DNA from: Paracoccus zhejiangensis
Lineage (GTDB): Bacteria > Pseudomonadota > Alphaproteobacteria > Rhodobacterales > Rhodobacteraceae
Length of the DNA stretch: 64,000 nucleotides
NCBI RefSeq assembly: GCF_002847445.1
Contig: NZ_CP025430.1
Span: forward strand, 2,418,001-2,482,000
Direction of reading: 5' to 3'
Each line of letters starts with the position of its first letter. Position 1 is the stretch's first letter. Under the pieces are notes generated by a model. It searched no databases. It worked only from the letters and a program-made list of their open reading frames with translations, and was not told the origin of the DNA. The position numbers were made by a program, and so were the translations under genes. Of this stretch, positions 1 through 8,538 are shown in pieces.

Positions 1-115
1 GGTGCGACAGTTCGGGCAAGCCGGCGACGCGGTCGCGGAGCCCCTGCCAGAAGGCGTTTGTGCGGTCACGGACCTCGGGCCAGTCATACATGGGCAGGGC
101 GGCGCGTCCGGTCAT
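1..115 (-). CDS. PhnD-like ABC transporter substrate-binding protein, N-terminal fragment
   Basis: Only the first 38 codons are inside the window; the gene runs off the left edge. The start MTGRAALPMYDWPEVRD, with a conserved PMYD and a following helix containing FWQGLRDR, resembles the short periplasmic PhnD/SsuA-like proteins (phosphate/phosphite/phosphonate binding family) common in Rhodobacteraceae. Its ATG shares four bases (ATGA) with the stop of the desaturase gene upstream, so the two are translationally coupled. No signal peptide is visible at this start. The function rests on N-terminal resemblance only and could change once the rest of the gene is seen. Confidence 0.55.
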   Translation of the reverse strand, partial: MTGRAALPMYDWPEVRDRTNAFWQGLRDRVAGLPELSH

Positions 116-1002
116 GGCAGTCTCTCACGATAAAGAACGGGATGCTCGACGGGCTCTTTCCGGTGCAGGGCATGGGCGCGGAACAGCGCCCAGTAATTGG
201 GATAGACATAGCCCTGATTGATCGCCAGCCATTCCAGCCGCTGCTCGTGATAGAGATGCGGAAGCCGGTACCAGGGCGCACCGGGCAGCTTGTGATGGAC
301 GATGTGCAGGTTGTTGTTCAGGAACAGCAGCGACAGCGGCGAGCGTTCGACGATGATGGTGCGGCCCTCGGGCGTTTCGTGCCAGCGATGTTCGGCAAAG
401 GTGCGGATCGAGATCAGCGCGAGGCTGCCCCAGACCACGGCCACGAGATAAAGCCAGACCGGGATGCCCCACCAGACCAGCGCGGCGATCACCGGCAGGC
501 AGCCCAGCAGGTTCAGCAGCCAAGCAAGCCGGATGCCCGGCGCATTCCGCCAGATCCCCCGGACCTCGCCCGCCAGAAAGCCCGCGCCCCCCAGCACCGG
601 CCCCAGCACCATCCGCCCGACCAGCGTGTTGTTCGCCTGCAGCACCGCGCGCAGCCAGCCCGGCATCTGCCGGTAACGCCACGCCGCCTTGTAATAGCTT
701 TCGGGGTCCTCGAAGGGATCGGTCAGCCTTGCGTCGTGATGGTGGCGCAGATGCGTCTCGCGGTAGCGGCGATAGGGATAGACGAGACCGGGATTGACCG
801 CCACCAGCACCTCGTTCAGCCAACGCTTCCGGGTCGGATGGCCGTGCAGGTTCTCATGGACCAGCGAGGAATGCAGCGCCGTGGTCAGTGTCATCAGCAC
901 CAGCGCAAGGACCGGAGAGGCCGGCCACAGCATCGCGCCGGCGGCAATCCACAGCCCATAAGTGACGACGGTCAGGGCGACCGTCGGCCATTCGACTTTC
1001 AT
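112..1002 (-). CDS. Fatty acid desaturase family protein
   Basis: A 296-residue membrane-bound di-iron desaturase or hydroxylase. The three histidine clusters of the family are present: H49-E-N-L-H53-G-H55, H84-L-R-H87-H-H-H/D around residue 88, and H233-I-V-H236-H237 near the C-terminus, plus H205/H208. Hydrophobic segments lie near residues 8-48 and 157-200. These proteins use O2 and an electron donor to desaturate or hydroxylate acyl chains or related lipids; the substrate cannot be read from sequence. The gene is divergent from the XRE regulator and overlaps the PhnD-like gene by 4 bases. With an MttB-like gene nearby, the substrate might be a modified headgroup or a small amine rather than a fatty acid; that is speculation. 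Confidence 0.85.
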   Translation of the reverse strand: MKVEWPTVALTVVTYGLWIAAGAMLWPASPVLALVLMTLTTALHSSLVHENLHGHPTRKRWLNEVLVAVNPGLVYPYRRYRETHLRHHHDARLTDPFEDPESYYKAAWRYRQMPGWLRAVLQANNTLVGRMVLGPVLGGAGFLAGEVRGIWRNAPGIRLAWLLNLLGCLPVIAALVWWGIPVWLYLVAVVWGSLALISIRTFAEHRWHETPEGRTIIVERSPLSLLFLNNNLHIVHHKLPGAPWYRLPHLYHEQRLEWLAINQGYVYPNYWALFRAHALHRKEPVEHPVLYRERLP

Positions 1003-1131
1003 CGCGACTCCCTGAAGGATCAGATGAGTGTGCGAAGTGCAGCCCTGTGCCGCAAGAAGATTATCGTAACAAAAGACGTGATTTGTTTCCTGAAGTCACA
1101 GTATGATGAACCAATTCACCAGCGGGGCAGC

Positions 1132-1959
1132 ATGGACAAGCGCGACACTTCGGAAATCTTCCGCCAGCGTCTCCTGCAACTGCAGGCGCAGGACGGGCTG
1201 TCGCAATCGGCTTTCGCCACCCGCATCGGCATCGACCGTTCGGCCCTGTCACAGCTTCTGTCAGGCCGCGAGGTGCGGTTGCCGCGTGCCGAGACGCTGG
1301 TGGCACTGTCGGCAGGCTTCAATGTCTCGACCGACTGGCTGCTGGGCCTTGCCGCCGATCCGGCCATCGCAACCGAAACCACCGACCGGATGGAGGTCCA
1401 ACCCAGCGACGGCCATGCCGATCCGGCGCTGATCCAGCAATGGCACCAGGAAACGCTCGGCCAAAAGGTGCGCTCGGTCCCCTCGCGCCTGCCCGCCATG
1501 CTGCGCACTGCCGATGTCATCGCCTTCGAGACCGCCGGCGCGCCCGACGCCCGTGAAAGGGCCGAGGCGCTGACCGCCCTACAACTGGGCCATGTCCGGC
1601 AGGCGGAATCCGATCTGGAGATGTGCCTTTCGGTCCAGCGGATGCAGGAATTCGCCGTGGGCGCGGGCCTTTGGCGCGGGCTCAGCCGCGACCAGCGACG
1701 GGCTCAGCTGACGCATATGGCCGATATCCTCGACGAGCTCTATCCCAGCTTTCGGCTCTATCTCTATGACGGGCTTCGGGGCTTCCTGCTGCCGCAGCTG
1801 CTGTTCGGCTACCAGCGCGCGGCGATCTTTGCCGGTGACATCTACCTGATGATCCGCGCCCGCCAGACCATCCGCGACCTGGTCCACGGCTTTGACGGGC
1901 AGGTGCGCGCCGCCACGGTTCAGGCGCATGAGGTCGGGGACTTTCTGCGCAAACTGTGA
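1132..1959 (+). CDS. XRE-family transcriptional regulator
   Basis: A 275-residue protein with an N-terminal Cro/C1-type helix-turn-helix (about residues 8-65: QDGLSQSAFATRIGIDRSAL followed by QLLSGREVRLP) and a roughly 180-residue C-terminal domain I do not recognise, rich in Leu, Tyr and Arg and probably a ligand or oligomerisation domain. The MDKRD start is chosen because a good -10 hexamer (TATGAT, 1102-1107) lies just upstream; an in-frame ATG at 1024 would put the promoter inside the gene. It is divergent from the desaturase and followed 89 bases later by the MttB-like gene, so it probably regulates one or both sides. No effector can be assigned. Confidence 0.8.
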   Translation: MDKRDTSEIFRQRLLQLQAQDGLSQSAFATRIGIDRSALSQLLSGREVRLPRAETLVALSAGFNVSTDWLLGLAADPAIATETTDRMEVQPSDGHADPALIQQWHQETLGQKVRSVPSRLPAMLRTADVIAFETAGAPDARERAEALTALQLGHVRQAESDLEMCLSVQRMQEFAVGAGLWRGLSRDQRRAQLTHMADILDELYPSFRLYLYDGLRGFLLPQLLFGYQRAAIFAGDIYLMIRARQTIRDLVHGFDGQVRAATVQAHEVGDFLRKL

Positions 1960-2048
1960 CTTTGGTCAACAATGGTGTTCCAACTTACCCGATTGCGCGA
2001 AAGCCGGCACAGGCCGATCATCGCGCCATCAGATCAGGACGGCCGCCG

Positions 2049-3587
2049 ATGAACGAGACCTCCCATGCCCGCCGTGGCCGCCGCGCTCCGCGTCAGGCCG
2101 GTGCACTCGAGCAGATGCCCTGGCGCATTCCGCTGAACACCGACGCGCCGACCGAACCCATCGGACCCGACGGAGTAGAGGCGATCCATCGCGGGGTGAT
2201 GGCGATCCTGCGCGATATCGGCATCGAATTCCTGAACGACGAGGCGCTGGCCCTGTTCCGGCAGGCCGGCTGCAAGGTCGAGGGCCAGAACGTCCGCATG
2301 GACGAGGATTTCGTGATGGAGATGCTGGACCGGGCGCCCGGACCCTTCCCCATCACCCCGCGCAATCCCGACCGCCAGATCATCATCGGCGGCAAGCATA
2401 TCGTTTTCGTCAATGTCAGCTCGCCGCCGAACAGCTGGGACATGATCCGGGGCAAGCGCTCGGGCGATTTCGACACCTTCCGCGACTTCATGAAGCTGAC
2501 GCAGTATTTCAACTGCATCCATGTCGCCGGCGGCTATCCGGTGGAACCGATCGACATCCACCCCTCGGTCCGCCATCTCGATTGCCTCTACGAAAAGCTG
2601 ACGCTGACCGACAAGGTGGTCCATGCCTATTCGCTGGGGCGCGAGCGGGTCGAGGATGTGATGGAGATGGTGCGCATCGCCGGTGGCCTGTCCGACGAGG
2701 CTTTTCGCGACACCCCGCGCATGTATACGAACATCAACTCGGTCAGCCCGCTGAAGCATGACTTCCCGATGATCGACGGCGCGCTGCGCTGCGCCCGTGC
2801 CGGGCAGGCGGTGATCGTCACCCCCTTCACGCTGGCGGGTGCCATGGCGCCGGTGACGCTGGCGGGTGCGGTGGCCCTGTCCTTGGCCGAGGGGCTGTCG
2901 GCGATCGCGCTTCTGCAATATGCGGCGCCCGGCTGTCCGGTGGGTTTCGGCACCTTCACCTCGAATGTCGACATGAAATCCGGCGCGCCGGCCTTTGGCA
3001 CGCCGGAATACATGCGCGCCACCCAGATCAGCGGCCAGATGGCGCGCTTCTATGGCCTGCCCCTGCGCTCCTCGGGCACCTGCACCTCCAATATCCCCGA
3101 TGCACAGGCGATGTGGGAAACCTCGAATTCGCTTTGGGCGGCGGTGCAATCTGGCTCGAACCTCGTCTATCACGCGGCCGGCTGGCTCGAGGGCGGGCTG
3201 ATCGCCAGCCCCGAGAAATTCGTGCTGGATTGCGAGGTGCTGCAGATGATCCAGCGCTATATGGAGCCGCCGCTGTGGCAGACCGCGCCCGAGGATATCG
3301 CGCTGGATGCCATCGCCGAGGTCGGGCCGAACGGCCATTACTTCGGCTGCGCCCATACACAGGAACGCTATACCAAGGCCTTCTATTCGCCCATCGCCTC
3401 GGACTGGCGCAATTACGAGGCCTGGGAACTGGCCGGGGCCGAGGACAGCATTGCCCGCGGCCATCGCATTTCCCGCGAGATCATCGAGAATTTCACCCCG
3501 CCTCCGATGGATGAGGGGATCCGCGAGGAACTGTCGGATTTCGTCGCCAGGCGGAAGGCCGAGGGCGGCGCGCCCACGGATTTCTGA
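2049..3587 (+). CDS. Trimethylamine methyltransferase (MttB) family protein, non-pyrrolysine type
   Basis: A 512-residue TIM-barrel protein of the MttB/COG5598 family, whose studied members transfer methyl groups from quaternary or tertiary amines (for example glycine betaine, by MtgB) to a corrinoid protein. It matches the family over its full length, from the N-terminal GVEAIHRGVMAILRDIGIEF region to the C-terminal HRISREIIENF region. There is no in-frame TAG, so it does not use pyrrolysine. The start at 2049 is preferred over an in-frame ATG at 1956, which overlaps the XRE stop. No corrinoid protein (MttC/MtgC) or corrinoid activase gene lies nearby. A GMC oxidoreductase follows six bases downstream. 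Substrate unknown. Confidence 0.85.
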   Translation: MNETSHARRGRRAPRQAGALEQMPWRIPLNTDAPTEPIGPDGVEAIHRGVMAILRDIGIEFLNDEALALFRQAGCKVEGQNVRMDEDFVMEMLDRAPGPFPITPRNPDRQIIIGGKHIVFVNVSSPPNSWDMIRGKRSGDFDTFRDFMKLTQYFNCIHVAGGYPVEPIDIHPSVRHLDCLYEKLTLTDKVVHAYSLGRERVEDVMEMVRIAGGLSDEAFRDTPRMYTNINSVSPLKHDFPMIDGALRCARAGQAVIVTPFTLAGAMAPVTLAGAVALSLAEGLSAIALLQYAAPGCPVGFGTFTSNVDMKSGAPAFGTPEYMRATQISGQMARFYGLPLRSSGTCTSNIPDAQAMWETSNSLWAAVQSGSNLVYHAAGWLEGGLIASPEKFVLDCEVLQMIQRYMEPPLWQTAPEDIALDAIAEVGPNGHYFGCAHTQERYTKAFYSPIASDWRNYEAWELAGAEDSIARGHRISREIIENFTPPPMDEGIREELSDFVARRKAEGGAPTDF

Positions 3588-3593
3588 GCCAGC

Positions 3594-5204
3594 GTGCAAG
3601 GCGACTGGGATCACATCATCGTCGGCGCCGGCTCGTCCGGCTCGGTGCTGGCCGCGCGTCTGGCCGAGGCCGGGCGGCGGGTGCTGCTGATCGAGGCCGG
3701 GGGCAGCGACCGGCGGCTGTTCGTTGAGATGCCGCTTGGCTATGGCAAGCTGTTCATGGACCCCGGCGTCAACTGGAATTACGCCGCCGAGCCCGATCCG
3801 GGGCTGAACGGTATCCGCGACCACTGGCCGCGCGGGAAGGTGCTGGGCGGGTCATCCTCGATCAACGCCATGGTCTGGATCCGCGGCCATCCCGGCGATT
3901 ACGACGATTGGGCGGCGGCGGGGGCGACCGGCTGGGGCTGGTCGGATGTCCTTCCGGCCTTCCGCGCGCTGGAGGATAACGAGGCTGGCGCGGATGACTG
4001 GCGCGGCACCGGCGGCCCCTTGCACATCGCCGCCTGCCGTGACGGGATGCACCCGCTGACCCGGGCCTTTCTGGCGGCGGCCGGTCAGGCCGGGCTGCCG
4101 CAGAACCCCGATTTCAATGGTCGCGCGATGGAAGGGGTCGGCCCCTATCAGCAGACGGTCAAGGGCGGGCGCCGGAACAGCGCGGCCCGCGCCTTTCTGC
4201 GCCCGGCGCTGAAACACCGGGGGCTGAAGGTGACGACCGGCGCGCAGGTCACGCGGGTGGTCTTCGAGGGGTCGCGGGCGGTCGGGGTGGAATACCGGCA
4301 GGGCGGCGCGCTGCATCAGGCACGCGGCGGCGAGGTGATCCTGTCGGGCGGGGCGATCAACACGCCGCAACTGCTGATGCTCTCGGGCATCGGGCCGGGG
4401 GCGGCGCTGCGGGCGATGGGCCTGCCGGTGCGCGTGGAGAATGCCAATGTCGGCGCGCATCTGAGCGATCATCAGGGCATCAACTATACCTGGCGCGCGA
4501 CGATCCCCAGCCTGAACGACTTGTTGCGCCCGTGGTGGGGCAAGCTGCGGGTGGGGGCCGAATGGCTGGCGCTGCGGCGGGGGGTGCTGGCGCGCTCGAT
4601 CAACCATGCGGGCGGGTTCTTTCGCACCGATCCGGGTCAGGCGCGGCCGAATATGCAGCTGTATTTCCAGGCCTTCTCGACGCTGTTGCCGCGCGCGGGC
4701 GAGCGGCCGATCCTGTCGCCGGACCCGTTCTCGGGCTTTTCCATCGGTCTGTCGAACTGCCGCCCCCGTTCGCGGGGTGCGATCACGCTCGCCTCGCCTG
4801 ATCCCTTGGCCGCGCCCCGCATCACCGCCAATGCCTATTCCCATGCCGAGGACGTGGCCGAGATGCTGGCGGCGGTGAAGTTCCTGCGGGTCATCGCCGC
4901 GCAACCCGCCATGCGTGCGCTGATCGCCGAGGAATTGCGGCCCGGTCCAGAAAAGCAGGACGACGACGCGCTGATCGACGACCTGCGCTCGCGCTCGGGG
5001 ACCGTCTATCACCCCAGTTGCACTGCGCGGATGGGCGGCGATCCGGTCTTGTCGGTGCTGGATGCGCAATTGCGGGTGCGCGGGGTCGAGGGGCTTCGCG
5101 TCTGCGATGCCTCGGCCTTCCCCAGCCTGCCCGGCGGCAATACCAACGCCCCGGCCATCCTGATGGGCTGGCGGGGCGCGGACATTGTGCTGGACCGAGT
5201 ATAG
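3594..5204 (+). CDS. GMC-family FAD oxidoreductase (choline dehydrogenase-like)
   Basis: A 536-residue glucose-methanol-choline family flavoprotein. The N-terminal FAD-binding fold (IIVGAGSSGSVLAARL, residues 9-24), the GMC segment WPRGKVLGGSSSINAM, and the C-terminal catalytic HPSC...GMGG-like region with GGNTNAPAI are all visible. Family members oxidise primary or secondary alcohols such as choline. The start is GTG, seven bases after the stop of the MttB-like gene, so the pair form an operon; this suggests oxidation of an alcohol linked to a methylated amine, by inference only. It ends 3 bases from the convergent glutathione S-transferase gene. Confidence 0.9.
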   Translation: MQGDWDHIIVGAGSSGSVLAARLAEAGRRVLLIEAGGSDRRLFVEMPLGYGKLFMDPGVNWNYAAEPDPGLNGIRDHWPRGKVLGGSSSINAMVWIRGHPGDYDDWAAAGATGWGWSDVLPAFRALEDNEAGADDWRGTGGPLHIAACRDGMHPLTRAFLAAAGQAGLPQNPDFNGRAMEGVGPYQQTVKGGRRNSAARAFLRPALKHRGLKVTTGAQVTRVVFEGSRAVGVEYRQGGALHQARGGEVILSGGAINTPQLLMLSGIGPGAALRAMGLPVRVENANVGAHLSDHQGINYTWRATIPSLNDLLRPWWGKLRVGAEWLALRRGVLARSINHAGGFFRTDPGQARPNMQLYFQAFSTLLPRAGERPILSPDPFSGFSIGLSNCRPRSRGAITLASPDPLAAPRITANAYSHAEDVAEMLAAVKFLRVIAAQPAMRALIAEELRPGPEKQDDDALIDDLRSRSGTVYHPSCTARMGGDPVLSVLDAQLRVRGVEGLRVCDASAFPSLPGGNTNAPAILMGWRGADIVLDRV

Positions 5205-5207
5205 ACC

Positions 5208-5795
5208 TTAGCGTTCGCCGGTGGCTCGCACCGAGTCGCGGTCGAGGCAGCGCGCCACCCAGTCCCTGATCGCCGGTGTCGAGGGCAGCTGGTCGCCGAA
5301 CCACGCGAAAGGTCCGGCGCAAAGCAGGTCGGCGGCGCTGTAGTCGTCGCCCAACAGATACGGCTGCTGCGACAGCACCTCGTCCAGCCGCTGGATGGCG
5401 GTGTCATAGTCGCGCAGGCTCGCCTTGATTGCCGGATGATCCACCTCTGCCCAACTGAGGATCGCCACCGGCTCGAACACGCCCTGATACCAGGTCAGCC
5501 ACGAGAGATAGCGCCCGCGCTTGGGATCGCCGACCGGGCGGCCGAGACCGGCAGCGGGAAAGCGGTCGGTCAAGTAGAGGACGATCGCCGCCCGTTCGCG
5601 CACGAAATCCTCGTCCTCCACCAGATAGGGCACCTTGCCTTCCGGATGCGGGTTCGCCGGATCGCGCCCGCCCGAGCCGTCCTGACGCGGGATCGTGACC
5701 TCGACCGTCTTGATCTCATCGCCCGCGCCCAGCTCGTGGATCAGCTGCCGGATGCTGGTCGAGCGGCTGTTCGGGGCGTGATAAAATGTCAGCAT
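5208..5795 (-). CDS. Glutathione S-transferase family protein
   Basis: A 195-residue protein with a thioredoxin-like N-terminal domain (MLTFYHAPNSRSTSIRQ, then GKVPYL around residue 52 and the E/S-type glutathione-binding turn RERAAIVLYL) and an all-helical C-terminal domain. The start at 5795 has a strong ribosome site (AAGGAG) and gives the expected N-terminus. It is divergent from the WYL regulator with a 64-base shared upstream region, so that regulator is the likely controller. Reaction: conjugation or reduction with glutathione, substrate unknown. Confidence 0.88.
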   Translation of the reverse strand: MLTFYHAPNSRSTSIRQLIHELGAGDEIKTVEVTIPRQDGSGGRDPANPHPEGKVPYLVEDEDFVRERAAIVLYLTDRFPAAGLGRPVGDPKRGRYLSWLTWYQGVFEPVAILSWAEVDHPAIKASLRDYDTAIQRLDEVLSQQPYLLGDDYSAADLLCAGPFAWFGDQLPSTPAIRDWVARCLDRDSVRATGER

Positions 5796-5859
5796 GGCTT
5801 GTCTCCTTCGCCTTTGATGCGCATGGTCTAGCCCGGTTCTGCTGACAGAAGGTGACAGG

Positions 5860-6570
5860 ATGGCCCGGACCGACCGGCTGATGCGGCTGATGGACACCAT
5901 GCGCCGCCTGCCCGCCCCGGTGACCGCCGCGCGGCTGGCCGAGGAAACCGGCGTCTCGCCGCGCCAGCTTTACCGCGACATCGCCACGCTGCGCGCGGGC
6001 GGCGCGCTGATCGATGGCGAGGCAGGGCTGGGTTATCGCCTGACCGAAGACCCGGCCTTGCCGCCGCAAAGTTTCTCGCGGCTCGAGATTGAAGCGCTGC
6101 ATCTGGCGATGATGGCACTTGGCCGGATCGGCGATGACGATCTGACCGATGCCGGCGCTGCGGCGCTGGCGCGGATCATCGCCACCCTGCCCGAGCGCCA
6201 GTCACAGCAGGCGCTGCACGCGATCATGCACAGTTTCGCCCCCCAGCCCGACCGCGCGCCGCCGCAGGTCGATCTTGCGGCGATCCGCGAGGCCTGCTGG
6301 CAGGAACAGGCGATCGAGATCGACTATACCGACCTCAACGGCGCGACCAGCACGCGGGTGATCTGGCCGCTGGGGCTCAGCTATTCCGAACGCTCGCTGC
6401 TGGTTCTGGCGCATTGTCGACTGCGGATGGATTTCCGCATGTTCCATATCAACCGGATCACCGCGCTGCGGCAATCGGGCGAAAGCTTCCGGCCGCGGCG
6501 GGTGGCCTTACTGCGTGACTATCGCCAGGCCCGCCGCGAGGAATCGCATCTCACGCCGCCACAGGGGTAA
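5860..6570 (+). CDS. HTH and WYL domain transcriptional regulator (YafY type)
   Basis: A 236-residue regulator. Residues about 1-60 form a DeoR/HTH_11-like winged helix (RLAEETGVSPRQLYRDIATL); residues about 140-200 form the WYL ligand-binding domain (AIEIDYTDLNGATSTR, then WPLGLSYSERSLLVLAHC). WYL proteins bind nucleic acid or small ligands and often act locally. It is divergent from the glutathione S-transferase. Its 3' end overlaps the end of the convergent aminotransferase gene by 20 bases. Confidence 0.87.
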   Translation: MARTDRLMRLMDTMRRLPAPVTAARLAEETGVSPRQLYRDIATLRAGGALIDGEAGLGYRLTEDPALPPQSFSRLEIEALHLAMMALGRIGDDDLTDAGAAALARIIATLPERQSQQALHAIMHSFAPQPDRAPPQVDLAAIREACWQEQAIEIDYTDLNGATSTRVIWPLGLSYSERSLLVLAHCRLRMDFRMFHINRITALRQSGESFRPRRVALLRDYRQARREESHLTPPQG

Positions 6571-7969
6571 AGATCGCCGTTGCCGGATCGACGCGATAGC
6601 GGTCCAGATGCCGGCCGGCATGGGCGGCCAGATCGGTGATGGCATCAAGGATCGCCTCGATCTCGGTCGCCGGGGCGGCCCAGCAGAGGTTCAGGCGGAC
6701 GAATCCGGGTTTCTCGATTTCCTCGCCAGCCAAGATCGCGCTGCGCAACCGCTGCGATTCACCCTCACCGATGCCCAGCAGGCGATGGACATAGGGGCCG
6801 GCGCAGGCGCAGCCGCCGCGTGCCTGCACGCCGTAGAGGTCCGACAGCATCCGCGTCGCCAACTGCTGATGAATGAATCCGCCCTGCCCGTCGCCAATGC
6901 GGAAGGCGAGGATCGGCAGATGCGCGGCCTCAGGATTGCCCAGGAGATGCAGGTTCGGCACGGCGCGCAGCCGTTCGGCCCGGGCCAGCCAGTCGGCATG
7001 GCGGGCGTCGATGGCCGCCTGACCGATTGCATCCTTCAGCGCAAAGACCAGCGAGGCGCGGATATCGCCGACCACGTTCGGCGTCCCGGCCTCCTCGCGC
7101 GCCTCGACATTGAGCGCATAGTCATGGCCGCTGTCATTGACGAAGCGCACCGTGCCGCCACCGGGCAGCGTGGGCCGATCGGCCACCACCGATGCACGGC
7201 GCAGGATCATCACGCCCGAGGCGCCCGGTCCGCCGATGAACTTGTGCGGAGAGGCGACGACGGCATCCATGCCCAGCCCCATGTCGATCGGCAGATAGGG
7301 CGCGCCGCCGGCATAGTCCCAGACCGACAGCGCCCCGGCCTGTTTCAGAATGCGCGTCACCGCGGCAACATCGGTCAGCGTCCCGGTGACGTTCGAGGCC
7401 GCAGAGAACGAGCCGAGCACCGGCCCGTCAGCCGCCGCCAGCGCCGCTTGCAGCGCGCCCATGTCCGGCCCACCCGTCGCCGCCTCGGGGATCTCGATCA
7501 CCCTTGCCCCGCTTTCGCGCCAGGGCAGGATGTTCGAATGATGCTCATAGGGCCCGATCAGCACGGTCCAGCCCGGCCCGACCCCGAAAAGATGCACCAG
7601 CCGGTTCAGCCCTGCCGTCGCGCCCGAGCCGGTGAAAACCACCGCATGATCCGCACCGCCGCCCACGCAGCGCAGGATCTCGGCCCGCGCGGCGCGGCGC
7701 AGACGGGTCATCATCCCGCCGCAATGGCTGGCCTCGGTATGGCTGTTGGCATACCAGGGCAGCACCTCTTCCATGATCGTGGTTTCGACCTGCCGCAGCG
7801 CCCGGCCCGAGGCGACGTAATCAGCATAGATCATCCGTTTCGGCCCGAACGGTCCCTCGATCACCGCATCGCGGCCGATGATACCGTGGTGCAGCATCTC
7901 GATGCCGCCCAGCCCCGCCCGAAACCGATCAAAGAATGTCATGCCGTCCTCGCTGATTTTCCGCATCAT
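6551..7969 (-). CDS. Aminotransferase class V / cysteine desulfurase-like PLP enzyme
   Basis: A 472-residue fold-type I PLP enzyme. Signs of the SufS/NifS branch are E142-H-H-S-N, D218 (VWDYAGGAP), the Schiff-base lysine K243 in SPHKFIGGPG, and a C-terminal RGGCACAGPY loop with two cysteines (C387, C389) where sulfurtransferases carry the persulfide cysteine. It could therefore act on cysteine, selenocysteine or a related amino acid; no isc/suf genes are near. An alternative start (MTFFDRF, 7942) would remove nine residues. The divergent Lrp-type gene 62 bases away is the likely regulator, which fits an amino acid substrate. Confidence 0.82.
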   Translation of the reverse strand: MMRKISEDGMTFFDRFRAGLGGIEMLHHGIIGRDAVIEGPFGPKRMIYADYVASGRALRQVETTIMEEVLPWYANSHTEASHCGGMMTRLRRAARAEILRCVGGGADHAVVFTGSGATAGLNRLVHLFGVGPGWTVLIGPYEHHSNILPWRESGARVIEIPEAATGGPDMGALQAALAAADGPVLGSFSAASNVTGTLTDVAAVTRILKQAGALSVWDYAGGAPYLPIDMGLGMDAVVASPHKFIGGPGASGVMILRRASVVADRPTLPGGGTVRFVNDSGHDYALNVEAREEAGTPNVVGDIRASLVFALKDAIGQAAIDARHADWLARAERLRAVPNLHLLGNPEAAHLPILAFRIGDGQGGFIHQQLATRMLSDLYGVQARGGCACAGPYVHRLLGIGEGESQRLRSAILAGEEIEKPGFVRLNLCWAAPATEIEAILDAITDLAAHAGRHLDRYRVDPATAIFTPVAA

Positions 7970-8031
7970 GACCCGTGGCGCGGCGATCAGATGTTCCTTT
8001 CTTTCGGATGATTTGTCATATTATCGATCAA

Positions 8032-8508
8032 ATGAACGACAATTCTACTTCACTAGACGATATTGACCACCGCATCCTTGCCGCGCTGCAACAGGATGCC
8101 ACTCTGTCGCAACGTGCGCTGGCCGAGCGCATCGGACTGTCGCAAAACGCCTGCTGGCGGCGGTTGCAGCGGCTGACCGAGGCCGGGGTTCTGCAAGGCA
8201 GCCGCGCGGTGATCGATGCGGGCCGCGTCGGCCTGCACCTGACCGTCTTCGTGATGATCCGCACCCGTCACCATGACGATGCCTGGGCGCGCAAGTTCCG
8301 CGCACGGGTCGAATCGATCCCCGAGATCACCGAGTTTCACCGCATCGGCGGCGAATGGGACTACATGGCGAAACTGGTGACGACCTCGATGGCAGGCTAT
8401 GACCGTTGCTATAAGGCGCTGATCGCGGACATGGATCTGGAGCGCGTGACCGGGGTTTTCTCGATGGAAACCATCTTCGACGCCCGGCCCCTGCGCATCC
8501 CGCGTTGA
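8032..8508 (+). CDS. Lrp/AsnC-family transcriptional regulator
   Basis: A 158-residue protein: winged helix at residues about 7-55 (LDDIDHRILAALQQDATLSQ, then LAERIGLSQNACWRRLQRL) followed by a RAM ligand-binding domain (about 68-150). The start MNDNSTSLDD is chosen from several in-frame options because the Lrp domain begins immediately after it. It is divergent from the class V aminotransferase, the usual arrangement for a local Lrp regulator that senses the amino acid handled by its neighbour. It is followed 30 bases later by the exonuclease gene, probably a separate unit. Confidence 0.9.
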   Translation: MNDNSTSLDDIDHRILAALQQDATLSQRALAERIGLSQNACWRRLQRLTEAGVLQGSRAVIDAGRVGLHLTVFVMIRTRHHDDAWARKFRARVESIPEITEFHRIGGEWDYMAKLVTTSMAGYDRCYKALIADMDLERVTGVFSMETIFDARPLRIPR

Positions 8509-8538
8509 TTTTCACGAAATGTTCCGCATATTTCCCCT

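Noticed and set aside
58..1131. Long open frame running into the XRE gene from the left
   Set aside because: It is antisense to the desaturase, and the XRE family match begins only at the ATG at 1132.
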